From the NCBI RefSeq assembly GCF_019175385.1, contig NC_083340.1, positions 24,750,336 to 24,814,335 of the forward strand: a stretch of 64,000 nt of DNA. The letters are read 5' to 3'. This stretch comes from Lycium barbarum (Eukaryota; Streptophyta; Magnoliopsida; Solanales; Solanaceae). Positions 20,649 to 32,671 of this stretch are shown one piece after another; position 1 is the stretch's first letter, and every line of letters starts with the position of its first letter. The notes below the pieces were generated by a model that saw only the letters and a list, made by a program, of their open reading frames with translations, had not been told where the DNA came from and did not search any database. The position numbers and the translations under genes are program-made.

Positions 20649-21532
20649 TGAACAGAAATATTGTCGATAGACCCTCGGGGAATAAAGAAGTTCCAAGATT
20701 GTCCGAATATAATTTTTGCATCGATATAGCGACTATAGCAGCAGTCGTTATCCGTAACAGAGAAACAAGGCACCCAAGGCCAATTCAATTTGATCTAGAA
20801 AAACGAGATAAGAGTCTGATTTGCAAATACCATCACACCCACGGCCATCGCACCGAAGATTGTCGACAGTTGAGAGAAGAGGTTGCCCGTCTATTCAATT
20901 TAGGTCACCTTCGAGAATTTCTAAGTGAACGAGCCAAGACTCACTTCAAAAATGTGGACGCCAACAAGCAAGATAGACCGGAAGAGCCTCAGCAGGTGAT
21001 CCACATGATCATGAGGGGAGGGGATATTCCCCAAGGGCCGATAATGAAGCGCAACAAATTTTCCATAACAAGAGAGAAGCGTATTCGGAGTTACAACCCC
21101 GACGATCCTATCTCGTTCAATGACGAGGACATGGAAGGGATCGTTCAGCCTCACAACGATGCACTGGTAATATCTGTTCTTGTTAATAAATTTAGAGTTG
21201 AACGTGTGCTAATTGATCCAGGTAGCTCGGCTAATATCATCCGATGGAGAGTCATCGAGCAGCTGGGACTACTAGACCAGATCGTACCGGCAATACGAGT
21301 CCTTAACGGATTCAAGATGGCTTGCGAAATGACGAAGGGTGAGATCACTTTTCTGATCAACACAGCCGGAACCACGCAGCAGACTAAATTTTATGTGATA
21401 AAGGGAGACATGGGATATAATGCATTGTTAGGAAGATTATGGATTCACCTCATGAGAGTGATCCCCTCAACTCTGCACCAAGCGTTGAAGTTCCTGACCT
21501 CAGAAGGGATCGAAACCGTTCATGGTGAGTGA
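20648..21532 (+). pseudogene. Tat gag zinc-binding region and aspartic protease
   Basis: 294 open codons. A Cys/His segment CKYHHTHGHRTEDC, typical of Tat gag, lies at about residue 60. The retroviral-type protease motif LIDPGSSANII lies at about 185, with DPG in place of the usual DTG, which is normal in this lineage. A later GYNALLGR matches the second conserved protease segment. It ends in a TGA before the RT region. Confidence 0.87.
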
Positions 21533-21710
21533 CAAGCCACAAAGGAGATGTTCGCGGTTGAAGAAACGGTTACGACAGCCATAGATACATGTATTGGACA
21601 AAGGGGAAAGCGCCAAATAACAATCACAGATTCTGATCTCAGGGTCCTCGAAAGATCGGGATAGGAACACACCAGATGAAGAGCTTGATTTCGGAGTTCC
21701 GAGGTCCTTC

Positions 21711-22700
21711 GTGGTACCCAGTGATTCGAATGCTACCAAATCCACAGTCGAACAACTCGAGCAAGTCATACTGTTCGTTCATCTACCGGACAGGAAAGTA
21801 TACCTGGGCACGAGATTAACCCCCGAGCTCAGGAAAAAATTTATTAAATTTCTTAAAAATAACTGTAATTGCTTTGCGTGGTCCCATTTAGACATGACAA
21901 GTATCCCACCAGGAGTAACAGCACACAAGTTGAGTCTAGACCCAAGTTTCCCTCCAATCAAACAAAAGCGAAGGCCGCAACCTGAGGTCAAGAATTCGTT
22001 CGTCAAAGATGAGGTATCTGAATTCCTTAAAATAGAATCCATTTGGGAGGTTAAATACCCGGACTAGTTAGCTAATGTTGTAGTGGTGCCTAAAAAGGGA
22101 AACAAATTTAGAATGTGCATAGACTATAAAGATTTAAATAAGGCTTGCCCGAAGGATTCATTCCCTTTGCCCAGTATAGATCGTATGATCGACGCTACGG
22201 CTGGTCACGACACACTGAGTTTTCTCAATGCCTACTCCGGGTACAATCAAATACAGAGGGACCCATGGGACCGAGAAAAAACCTCTTTTGTGACTAGGAA
22301 ACCTCTTTCGTGACTAGGTTTGGCACATATTGCTATAACGTAATGCCTTTCGGTTTGAAAAATGTTGGTGCTACCTATCCGTGGCTAGTCAACCGCATGT
22401 GCGAACGCCAAATAGGAAAATAAATGGAAGTTTATATAGATGACATGGTTGTTAAGTCCCTGCGAGCAGAGTACCATTTAAAGTATTTGCAAGAAACTTT
22501 CGACATATTAAAAAAGTAGAACATAAAGCTGAACCCGAAAAAGTTTGCCTTCGGTGTCGGTTCGGGTAAGTTTCTCGGATTCATGGTATCAAATCGAGGG
22601 ATTGAGATCAACCCGGATAAGATAAAGGCAATTTAAGATATCACCGTGGTAAACGACATCAAAGGGGTGCAAAAGTTGACCGGGCAGATAGCCGCCCTGA
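21711..22700 (+). pseudogene. Tat reverse transcriptase, frameshifted
   Basis: Includes CFAWSHLDMTSIPPG and the polymerase segment GNKFRMCIDYKDLNKACPKD, with the active-site YIDDMVVKS read at about 22432-22458. A stop at 22065 splits the start. A 20-bp tandem duplication (22279-22298 and 22299-22318, unit aaacctctt...gactagg) shifts the frame between the template-grip and catalytic segments. Further stops lie near 22421, 22518 and 22634. Confidence 0.9.
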
Positions 22701-22841
22701 GCCGATTCATCTCCCGATCCTCTGACAAGAGCTATCGGTTCTTCTCATTGCTAAAGAGTAAAGAAAAATACCGACTTCGCCTGGACCCCCGAGTGCCAGA
22801 AGGCCTTAGAGGAACTCAAGAAGTACTTATCGAGCCCACCT

Positions 22842-23357
22842 TTGCTACACACACCAAAGGCGAATGAGCAGTTGTACCTATACCTGGCGGTGTTCGAGAT
22901 AACGGTAAGTGGTGTCCTGGTTCGAGAAGAAGAAGGTACGCAATACCCAGTTTTCTATGTAAGTAGGACCCTAGATGATATTGAAACCCGATACCCGCAA
23001 TTAGAAAAACTTGCATTAGCTTTATTGAGTGCATCTAGAAAGTTAAAGCCTTACTTTCAATGCCATCCTATTTGTGTCATAACATCATACCCGTTGAGAA
23101 ATATCATGCATAAACCCGAACTCTCGGGCCAGTTAGCAAAATGGGCTGTCGAGATTAGCGGGTACTATATTGAATATAGACCCCGGACTGCTATTAAATC
23201 TCAAATACTAGCGGACTTCGTGGCCGACTTTACGCCGTCTATGATCCCCGAAGTCGATAAAGAACTACTCCTCACTTCGGGGACCAGTTTGGGAGTCTGG
23301 ACCTTATACACGGACGTGAACACCGGAAGCAGCGCAATAGAAGCTGAAAAGTCATAG
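22842..23357 (+). pseudogene. Tat RNase H, with truncated second RNase H
   Basis: 171 open codons covering the RNase H/connection domain: YLAVFEITVSGVLVREE, then YPQLEKLALALLSASRKLKPYF and AKWAVEISGYYIEYRPR, with ILADFVADF at the end. The start of the additional archaeal-type RNase H typical of Tat elements (WTLYTDVNTGSSA) follows but is cut off at about residue 170. The integrase that should come next is missing. Confidence 0.87.
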
Positions 23358-24176
23358 ATTTAGGACTGAAAGCACGTGCTGTACTCTTTTTCCCTTCAAT
23401 CGGTTTTGTACCGAAATGGGTGTTTCGGCAAGGTTTTTAATGAGGCAGTGCCGTACAGCGTGCTACTAAAATATAGAAGATCGATCAAGAACTAGGGACT
23501 GAAGACTGCCCATGTCGGTTCAATAGTACCCGAGCTCTCACACGTCTAACTTAAGTACTAGGGGACCATCATACCCGGGGTTAATCGATACCTATGTAAA
23601 GCTAAGGCTTGAACGATAGGATTTGATGTAAGAGGACCAAACGATCGATTTAATCGTGTCCGATTAGCTTGTTCTTTCCACGACAATTATTGTAAATTTG
23701 TTTCCAGTTCCATTAAGAAAAATGAGGACTTTCCTCAAAATATCTAATATGCAAATCACCGAACCGGACCTCCAAATATACGAAATGCGAAAACTCGAAG
23801 ACTACGGTCTAAACGATGAAAGACTACGGTCTAAACAGTTAAAGACTATGGTCTAAAAATGACCACGTTGTGCGACTCAGAAATGTCTAAGTTCGCAAAC
23901 AAGGCCTTTCGCATACCACACACATTCAAGAACGAGTCACTGTCACTTTAAATTTACTTTTGCTAAAGCAGTGATACATGCTAAGGCAATGGTGCATAGC
24001 GGACAAACAATAAACCGAGCCAAAGAATATTTTAATTCTCAAACACAAAATACAAGGCAATAAAAAATAATGGATAAGCCAGGCAAAAATCTTCTTATAT
24101 ATAAGTCAAGGACTTACAAAGGCTAGACAAACGGCCTTGAGTCCAAAAGACAAAAAGAAATACAAGGCTCCTAAGC
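23358..24176. other. Tat spacer replacing the integrase region
   Basis: No integrase motif (no HHCC, no D-D-E text) was found in any frame. A small repeat 'agactacggtctaaac' occurs three times at 23800-23860. The sequence probably belongs to the region between pol and the antisense gene, after loss of the pol 3' end. Confidence 0.6.
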
Positions 24177-27020
24177 CTAATCTTCACCCGAGCTCTCAGT
24201 GTCACCCTTGAGGTCGCTATCCGACTCCTCAGGATCATACATGGCCTTCGCCTCTGCTTCAAGCCCCTTAGCCTCCTCGATTAGATCAGATAAATCTTTC
24301 CCGGTGGCCTGAATCTCGTCAAGAGTCTCCCTTCGGGATCAACACCACATATATTTGGCCCAAGCATCGCTAACCCTCTCGGCAGCGGTCACGTCAGCTT
24401 TATACTGAGCCAACATACTGTCGTATCCTGATATTTGGCCCAGGGATTCATTACGTTTAGCCTAAAGATCGGAAATATCCCGGCCAAAGCTATCGCGCTC
24501 CGATTCGGTCTGGTCAAGTTTTGACCGAAGTTCGACAGCTTCCTCCGACATCACACAGAGTTGCTCCTTGAGAGCATCCCGCTCGATAACAGTACCAATC
24601 ACTTTTTCTTTAAAGAAATCGAGCTCAGGTTTGATCTCGTCCAGTTCTGCCCGAAGTTGATATGTCTGGGTCACATAAGACCGGGACTGAGAAGGAGTAA
24701 CGTTAGTATCGACTGTTAACGGTTTATTATGAACTCTGAAAGCCCTTATCTTCTCTGCTAACCGGTCATGCTCTTGTTTTGCCTCGGCAGCCTCTTTCCG
24801 GGCTGCTGCCAGGTCTGACTGAAGGACGGAGGGGTCGGGAAGGCTCAAGATATACTCCAGTTTTTGCCCGTAAAGATCCCCGAGCGCATTTGCATCCTGA
24901 GTCTTCTTCTCGAGCTCCTCCTTGAGACGGTCCATCCCCAACCTAATTCGGTGAAAACTTCTGTGATGGAGCATAGAGGCCTAAAAAAAGAAAGAGAAGC
25001 AATTGTTAGGATGTGATAAGAAAATAAATTTAAGCATAAAAACAAAGGGAATAAGATGTACCCAGTTCAAAGCATGTTGGGCCTCGTTGAAAAGGTATGA
25101 TTCGCTGACCTCCTCTATTTTCTTCCGATCCTCTTTGGTCACTAGAAGGTACAGGTAGTTGGCCACCCCAACCGGGCCAGACAATATGTTCATGTCGGCC
25201 GGTGCCTTAAACGAGACCGGCCTTTTTCGCTTTGGGTCTACGCGAGAGGCTGGGGAAGTTTTCTCCAATCTAGGGCCTGAATTGACACTGAAGTGACTGG
25301 CCACGGGGATTGACTACTGTTCGAATCCCGAACAGCCTGTGACCGGGTCTCACCTTTCTCGGCCTGATGACCGGACATCTCTTCTGGTCCCACAGGGTCT
25401 TGGACCATTTTGCCTTTGGCCCTAGTGCCATCGGATGGAATATCCATTGTTCGAGGCGGCGAGTCCTGTATGTAAATAATGGTCTCAGTCGAAGCCACAA
25501 CCTGAATTGGAAAGACAGAACCTATACTCTATAAAGGCGGAATGTAAGGTACCTTCGAGCCTGACGTGAAAGGCGCTGCCCTCGATCCAGCGGCTGCGGT
25601 GGTATATCGCCCTGATCTCGTGTGGATAAAGGCTCGGTGTAACATCTTTGAGCACCCCAACTTTCGGCCTAACGGTTTCCACACCCGTCGGTCTCGGGAC
25701 ATCTTTTGTCGAGCGTAGTGGCTCCTGGTTTGAACTTTCCCCCAAAGGTGGAGTTGTTTATGTCGAGCTTTCCAGCTCTTGGTTGATATTTTTCATTGGA
25801 AGGGCAACACTCGACCAACGCTTGGACTTCGTCATCAGATTGACTCTTGAGTAAGTCGATGGCATCGGCATCCAGAACCCGTGCCCGTGCACCTTCTGTG
25901 GAGGGCTCTTTGATGGTAAGCCTCGATCTTTTACTGATCTCGGTAGGAGCACGAGAAGACTCGGAAGACCGTTTTTTCCTCTTCTCGACCTTATCTCCCT
26001 CGGCGGTTCTCTCCCGATTTGACGCTAAGTAGGGGGCTTGGAGGGATGTCCTAGTCGGGAGCCTCAATATTGAAAGGCCTACAAAAGGAAGGAGGGCGGA
26101 ATAAGTTTACCAATTGTGTCATACTATGTAAGAAAACGGGAGAGCACCCAGATGAAGGACTCACCATGATTCTCGGCCTCCCATATGGACCGGGATAGTG
26201 CATGCCAGTTGCGCCCGGCGTAGGTTAGCTGAGAACAAATGTTCCCAACCCATACTTCCATATTAGTAACCATGCCGAGGGTTTGAGAAATTGCTACATA
26301 CACATGAACAAAATTGAGAATTGGTAAAATTAAACATCAAGGATACGACAGGGATATTTGAAAACAAAGGCCACTTACGAGTCTGGTTCCATTTCTCGGG
26401 GAAAGGCATCTTGTCCTCAGGAACCAAATCCTCAGTTTTGACCCGGACGAACCTTCTCTGCCAACCTCGGTCCCTGCTTCATCAAGGCTAGAGAAAGGAG
26501 CTTTTCTCGCTCGTTTCGTGAGCTTAATCCTGCCTCCCCGAAATACTCGGGGACTATACAACCGGAGGAGGTGACTAACCGTGAAAGTTTCATTCACATT
26601 CGTTGTAAAATAACGGAGAAGCACCACGATTCTCCAAAACGAGAGATGGATCTGGCCAAGGCATACCTCGAACTTCTTGCAAAAATCCACAATCACTGGG
26701 TCGAGTAAACTAAATGTGAAAGGGTAGGTGTAAACACTCAGATACCCCTCCACGTAGGTCGTTATGGATTCAGATTGGTCGGGAATAACAACTTCCATAT
26801 CTTTCTAGCCACAGTCCTCTTTGACCCGCTATAGCTTATTCGGGGGAATCGTGCCCAAATAATCTGATATGTCAGCCGCTCGATCCCCTTGCTAGTAAGG
26901 TTTCTCGACCTTGAAGTCCTTGACCGTTACATAATCGGACGGGACAAATTCCGACAGTGCCGGTTTCGGCTTTGGAGCCAAGGAAGCCTCACCGATTTTT
27001 GTTTTGGAGGATTTAGTCAT
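24177..27020 (-). pseudogene. Antisense gene 1 in the Tat element: 'putative gypsy type transposon' family, multi-exon
   Basis: Runs opposite to gag-pol. Start at 27020 (MTKSSKTK). Exon 1 has the conserved core VYTYPFTFSLLDPVIVDF, LLRLYSPRVFRGGRIKL and, after a small frameshift near 26480, RGWQRRFVRV...FPEKWNQT. Candidate introns with GT...AG ends: 26294-26378, 26079-26164 and 24981-25061; 25502-25552 is less certain. Exon 2 contains RNWHALSRSIWEAENHG. Removing 24981-25061 joins ALNW to ASMLHH in phase, leading into a long coiled coil (EELEKKTQDANALGDL onward) and an acidic tail DPEESDSDLKGDTESSGED. Stops at about 26892, 26826, 26805, 24462 and 24345 make it non-functional here. The family resemblance (Pfam Transposase_28, recalled) has no known reaction. 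A TATA box lies at 27201-27210. Confidence 0.8.
24981..25061 (-). other. Predicted intron in antisense gene 1
   Basis: The minus strand reads tgg|gtacatc at the donor and ttttttag|gcctct at the acceptor, 81 bp apart. The flanking coding frames join in phase 0 and a T-rich tract precedes the acceptor. It is the best supported of the introns because the unspliced frame stops and the spliced frame continues into the coiled coil. Confidence 0.75.
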
Positions 27021-27200
27021 TGTTACTGGAATAGCAAGGTTTGAAGGTTTTGTATGAAGGTTTGAAAATTTGATGAAGAACAAGTAATGAAGATATGAAG
27101 GATGAATGTATTGGTATGAAGATTTGCTATTCAAATGCACGAGGGTAAAAAAATTCTTGGTGAAAATCTATAAAGTGAAAAAGTGAAATGAAAAAATCTG

Positions 27201-27210
27201 CTTTTATAGA
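27201..27210 (-). promoter_or_regulatory. TATA box of antisense gene 1
   Basis: The minus strand reads tctataaaag about 180 bp upstream of the start codon at 27020, a well-formed plant TATA box at a suitable distance. Confidence 0.65.
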
Positions 27211-27841
27211 GCGGGGTCGAGACAGTTTGCATTCCGTAACCGTCTTCTCGTACAATCGGGTCTTTAGGCTTGGCTGATGTCAGAGCGACGCGAAGGATGG
27301 GACTTTGATCCTATCCATTCATGAGAAGCGTATGGGAGAAGGAACCGGACCAGGCTACAAATGCATTCGAGAACCAAGGAGAACGAAGCCATAGCCGTCT
27401 TTGATTCCCGGTTAAGCTATTTAACACTCTTTTTATGGATCAATCATCCCGTAACCAAGGTTTCAACACGGCCAAGAACGAGCATCGGCGTTATTACGAT
27501 AAAGATCATGTCAAACGGGGATCATTATCAAGGAGTTTTAGTTTCTCACGCATTGCTCAAAGTTCGACAAATTAAGATAACAGTGGATCGGACGTTTCAT
27601 AAACATAAATAGAAGTACAAATTCAAACAGGAGATACGAGTGGAATGCATTCAGTAAAACCCGGTATGAAACCGGCCAACAAAGTTTTATTAATTTACTC
27701 CATAAGGCAAAATCTCGATTTTATTGGATGCATCGGTTCAGCAAAAGGGAAAAGAAAAAAGCCCTACTTTACGACCCTAGACTTAGAACAAAAAATAACC
27801 CCCCAAGCCGGTATAGTGAGCCAAAGGTTGAGAACTCTGGC
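27211..27841. other. Spacer between the two antisense genes
   Basis: No conserved coding motif. The short plus-strand frames here (27361-27872) show no domain. It serves as upstream region for antisense gene 1. Confidence 0.5.
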
Positions 27842-29052
27842 CTATATCTTTCGGCGCAGCAACGGCATGTGACACCAACTAGACGACCCCGAGATTCTTC
27901 TTGGCAGCAGACGAACCAGGGCTACTTGGCTCTCCTCATCAATAACTACAGTCGGTGTTGGTCCTTCATAAGGTATTTCCCATCGAGTCTCCATGATATG
28001 GCGTGTTCTGAACCGAGAACCAATCCTCGAGTGAATAACAGAGGTGCTCGCAGTAGCTCGACGACGGGGTGTCCTCACTGACGCCGATGTCTTTCTCCCT
28101 CGAATGGAATCCTCGGCGCCCTCTTCAACAATGGTTTTCCCTTTCAAAGATTTTCTTGTTGGAAGCCCTGAAAATCGAAAAGTCGATGTTAAAATACAAC
28201 ACGGAAAAATTAAAATCGTTTGAGCAGATTGGGAATTACCGTGGCTTCTGCCTTTCCACCCTTCGGGTGCCATCCTCCTCCAGGAACGGCCCGAGTTAGA
28301 GAAGCTCCTAAAAGCGCAACTACTCATTCAAAGATAGTGACGATGAGGTCGAACTCGATCTGATTCGGAGCAGGGTTCCATATCTCCGGAAAATCGACGG
28401 ATAATGGGCGGTGAAGTTGAGTCGTATGTATCATCATGAACCGGTAGAGCCATCCCCTATCGTAATCATCTTCAAGGTCTATGAGGCCCCGATTTCCTCG
28501 AGAAAGCAGGTGAATTATCCCACCTCGGATTACCTGAGGTACGTATATATGTAACAGGTGGTCAAGGGTGAAGGGAATCCCGGCTATGTTAGCCAACATT
28601 TCGATGCAGTACACGAGCCTCAAAATCTGTGAGGCGAGCTGGCCGATACACACACGATATCGGTAGCAGAAGTCCTCGATCACTCGAGGTACGGGAAGAG
28701 AGAACCTGATGGCAAAGGGATAAGTATAGACCATTGAGCAACCAACGACGTGATGATTCATCGTCATCCCACTTTTAACAGGACGAACATCAACATCCGC
28801 AGCAAAGTTGCAATCCTCCCTGACCACGAGAATGGTAACATCATCAATGCAGGACTCGAACTTTTCCACAGAGTCGAGGTGATAGGATACTTTGCAGTAA
28901 TTCGTGTATTTGAAACCCGATGGAAGAATATCCACCGCAAGAAATTCTAACTCTTCATCAGGGTCGGTAGCCCCCGTTGGCAACAGAGGCGGTGAGTGGG
29001 GAGGGGACGCAGAATGGTCTTCACTTTGTGTTAACAACGAAAGGGAAGCCAT
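27842..29052 (-). pseudogene. Antisense gene 2 in the Tat element: paralogue of antisense gene 1
   Basis: Start at 29052 (MASLSLLTQSEDHS). Exon 1 stays open for 242 codons and shows the same core as gene 1: VYTYPFAIRFSLPVPRVIEDF, YRVCIGQL, LLHIYVPQVIRGGIIHL, DRGWLYRF and FPEIWN. A TGA at 28324 or a frame change follows. A candidate intron 28168-28239 (acg|gtaatt ... tttcag|ggc, 72 bp) leads to a basic second exon, GLPTRKSLKGKTIVEE onward, to the stop at 27842. Compared with gene 1 it lacks the coiled coil and acidic tail. It has its own TATA box and its N-terminal exon is better preserved. Function unknown; transposase activity has not been shown for this family. Confidence 0.78.
28168..28239 (-). 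other. Predicted intron in antisense gene 2
   Basis: GT...AG ends, 72 bp, strongly AT-rich with a T-rich 3' end (cgattttcag) compared with GC-richer flanks. It appears to correspond in position to intron 26079-26164 of gene 1, since both are followed by GL-x-x-LPTR-like or GLPTR text. Confidence 0.65.
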
Positions 29053-29220
29053 GTCCGTGATTGACGTACAAAGCCAAATAAGGGAAGATCACACCCTAGC
29101 AGAAGAAGGTTCAAAACTTGAAAAATGGTATAAACTTGGTATGGGCACAGAGTAGGATTTTTTACAAAAATAAGGTTTAGGTTTAGAGAATAAAGATGCA
29201 TGGCAAAGGGAAGATACATG

Positions 29221-29232
29221 CTCTTTATATAG
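29221..29232 (-). promoter_or_regulatory. TATA box of antisense gene 2
   Basis: The minus strand reads ctatataaagag about 170 bp upstream of the start at 29052, nearly the same spacing as in gene 1. Confidence 0.65.
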
Positions 29233-29433
29233 AGAATAATCCAAAAGGCTTTGTAGTGGATCAAGAACCCTGACAAGGGGCGGCTTTCCAAGAAAGATTT
29301 GGCAGCTATGGTAATAATGAGCTGACATCGGGTAGAGTGCGAAGAGGTGACAAGAATGTCTTATCCTAGGCAGGTAGGTACAGCTCACTCGGCTCAGTTT
29401 GGATCCATTTCCTGTAGTCAATATTTCCCCTCG

Positions 29434-29448
29434 GAAAATGGGGGGACT
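29434..29448 (+). other. Tat polypurine tract
   Basis: gaaaatggggggact lies just before the 3' LTR, the expected site for plus-strand priming. Confidence 0.7.
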
Positions 29449-29451
29449 ATC

Positions 29452-30036
29452 TGTATACGGGTAAAACCGAGGCAACGAATATCCTCGGTTTCCTGATATG
29501 AAAGCTATGCTCGGTCGGTATGAGACCGATCCTACCAGGACCCGGGATCCCAGCTCGACTTGGAACGAGGCGTCGGAGCGAGATGAAGAGGCGGTTAAAC
29601 ACCATGACGAGAAGACCGAAATATCTGACACCGGCTGGATATTTCGGCACCGATCGCGCTATCAGTTGTTTGGAAGATTCTATGCCTTATATAGAATTGT
29701 ACTAGGGTTTGGACTCCTCTACTATATAAAGAGGAGCCCCCCTTTACTTTTTGGGGGGTGCTTTTCGGATACACGCACACATATGTGTTGAGCATATTAC
29801 ATAATTATCAAGATTCATCTTTTTAACTCTTTCATCGCTGTTCATTGCCAATATCAGATCACGGTGGACTGACCTCGGTTCTTAGTACCTGAGGCCGATC
29901 AGCACCCATCGCAGTCAGATCTACATATTTCATTCTACTTCTTTGTTTGTCGTATAATCTAACGTCATGTTAAATTAAACCACATATCCTTAGCACCGCG
30001 TACAAATTCAATTGTTATCCATTTTTAGGGTAAACA
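29452..30036 (+). repeat. Tat 3' LTR
   Basis: Direct repeat of 18699-19282 with about 30 differences by eye. It retains an intact TATA box (ctatataaag, about 29723). Followed by the target duplication actat. Confidence 0.95.
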
Positions 30037-30041
30037 ACTAT

Positions 30042-32662
30042 ATTAACCTTTTATCTCTTAGCAAATTTATACATAGAATTTGTAAAGACTTCTTCGAAAT
30101 TTGTTCAGTCATTTATTAGAAAAAAGCAATTTTAGAATTAAAAAAATTGATAGTTTTTTGGTTTTTTTCAAAAGAGTTGCTTATTTTGAACCAATTTTTT
30201 GTTAAACGTAGAAAATCACTTAAAAGGGAGTATTAGAACTTGTGATCTTAGATATACTCCCGCCATTTCGAAATAAGTGGTGTTTTTAATTTGGGCACTC
30301 CCGTTAAGAAAACTACTCACTCGTGAGTCGTGACTTGTAGAAAGTAAAAAGTGTTTTTACTAATTTACCCTTAATCAAATGTCTTGAAAAAATGAAAAGG
30401 TAAAAACAACACTTATTTTAAAATGGACGCAATAACAACTTATGACTATAAAAGTATGTCATTAAAAGTCATGTTCCATACCCTCCCATAGAATTCTTTT
30501 AATGTGCTATTTATCAGACAAACCTTTTGCTCGGTCGAATAAAGTTGAGTATCAACAAAGGATAGTGTTGTAACGGATGTGACTGCTTCTTTCTTAACTA
30601 GATGTCTTGAATTTGAGTTTTGAGTATGAAATTTTTTTCCCCTCAAATAGGGCCCTACACGGCTTGAATTTTGATATAGTCGAACTCTAATGTGGATACC
30701 GACACCGAGTGGAAAACAAAAAAAAGAATAAAGTTGAGGAAGAAGAGTTTAGTTTGTCTAGGAATTAAAATCTTTTTATCTTTGGTTGGTTTCGAATGTT
30801 GTGTCTCTACTTTACTACTTGTCTTCTCAATTATTGGCCTTTTTTGGGAAGAAAGTTGCTGTTTTTGGTCGTGAATTCGTTGGGATAGGATTTGGTTGAT
30901 CATTGAATATTTGGCGGGGCATGTAAAGTTGCAAATTAGATCCTTAGACTTTTATCTAAAAGTTTAATTGGTCCACTTCCTTCTATTTTGTTATATTATA
31001 GGTATCCTCAATCTCTTATATTCATACTAAAATAATATGCAATTGCAACCTCATTGACACATGAATTTCTCTTGTAATGTGCACCTTTTACTCAGGAAAC
31101 AATAAACTGCCTTGCTTCTGGTTTGTGTGGTAACATTTTCTTTTAATCCGGTAAAGAATAATGATGATTTGTTAAATTTAAAAATAATTTAATTTGGCCT
31201 TCCTATTTTACTTTAGCGAAAAGCATTCATTAGTCACATAAAATTACAAGTTTTAAAAGTCTTATAACCATACAATTATAATGACATGTTTATGGTGAAG
31301 AGTTACAAAAGTCATCATTTTTCTATCTTAAATTTAGTGCCTATTTTTGCCACGTAAATTAAAACAAAGAAAAAGTACAAGTTAAAATGAGCTGAAAAAT
31401 TAGTACTCTAAGAGGAATCATATAAAAAAATTCCTCTCATATCTTCTCCTTCTCTTGCATTTCTTAGAAATAATCTAACGTGCTGCATTTTGAAATATTC
31501 TATTATTTCTGTCAAAAATGACTTAGTTCTATTTATGAGATCATATTTATCAATCTTTCATCTTAAATTGAATATTGAATGTTTTCCTTCAATTGAAATA
31601 AGGCACTATTTTGGAAACTACAAAAGAAACCTCCACTAATTACAAGGCCATTTGAGAAAATAACTTCAATTCATTTTTAAATATAAAATAATTTAAGTTC
31701 TTGAAAAGAAAGGAATATTAGTTCTACTGTCAGTAGAGCATTTTTTTTTTCCAGATAAGAATCACACATAAAAGTCAAAGAAACATAATCAACTCAAGTT
31801 TTTTTTTCATATTGAGATGAAATGAGTGAGCTTCTTTTCTGAAACATTTTAGGGGCTTGTAGATATTATTTGCTACTCTTGTTTCCAAGTTGAAATCACA
31901 TACAGGAGTCAAAATTACACAGTTAATTCAGAAGAAGGGATAATTTTAGATACATTCAAATAAGTAGGTTACTGAATTTACTTTCATTTCGACGACATTA
32001 GGATACCGAAAGGTAAATGTGTCAACTCAAAGCATCACCGTCCTTTTAGCCTTAGACCCTTACATAATACTCCTATTTGTACTTTAAACATTGTTATTTT
32101 CTTACTTTAGGACATTTTTTGATCAGTTGCCTTTCTGACACCTGCACTAGAATTTTACATGAGTAGGGTGTTTGATTTTAGTTTTGTTTTTAAATATAAA
32201 TTGAGAAACAATTTCACAGAAAAAGTTGTGTACTTAAATTAGCTTTTCAAAAAAATGATTTTAGAGAAATTTGTTGTTAGCATTTGTTTTTAAAATTAAA
32301 AAAAAAAAAACTTATTTGATTGGTGTGTCTCAAAACTTTGTTTGAGTATAAATGGTGTCTCGGCAACCAAAATAAGATAAGAGCTATATAAAGCAAAATA
32401 AGGGTTTTACTAAAAAAGAGAAGTGAGAGAGATAAAGACTCATATCCCTACCAATAAATCTGAAATTAGTTACAAATTCCGTCGTTTATCTGTCGCTAAA
32501 TTATGTGTAGCTAACAAATTCTTTTTGAATAGAAAAAATAATCTTTTCAGACTTCTTCTATGTTATTTTCTGATATCTATTTGTAAAAATAATGATCTCT
32601 TATTAAAAAGACATAAAACTAAGAATAAATTTGTAAAAGACTTTGTACTTTTAGCTGACATA
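30042..32662. other. Intergenic, AT-rich; no gene seen
   Basis: No frame with recognisable domains. 30257-30431 may be a diverged Stowaway-like element (ctcccgccatttcgaaataa at the left, ttattttaaaatggacgc at the right, TA at the left flank). The open frame at 32423-32722 has no family resemblance and overlaps the edge of the next element. Confidence 0.5.
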
Positions 32663-32671
32663 TATCCGTTA

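Larger units (their letters stand above)
18699..30036 (+). mobile_element. Ty3/gypsy LTR retrotransposon, Tat type, non-autonomous, with antisense genes
   Basis: 11.3-kb element bounded by direct LTRs (584 and 585 bp, TG...CA) and a perfect 5-bp target duplication actat (18694-18698 and 30037-30041). The plus strand carries gag, protease, RT and RNase H, all damaged; no integrase is detectable. The minus strand of the 3' half carries two related genes of the 'putative gypsy type transposon' family. Extra antisense genes between pol and the 3' LTR are known from some Tat-lineage elements. The LTRs differ at roughly 30 positions by eye, so insertion is not very recent. Confidence 0.93.

Noticed and set aside
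23358..24176. Search for a Tat integrase
   Set aside because: No zinc finger, D-D-E or downstream motif in any plus frame; reported as missing and not as a weak match.
27361..28081. Plus-strand frames inside the Tat element
   Set aside because: They are opposite or between the antisense genes and contain no retrotransposon or host motif.
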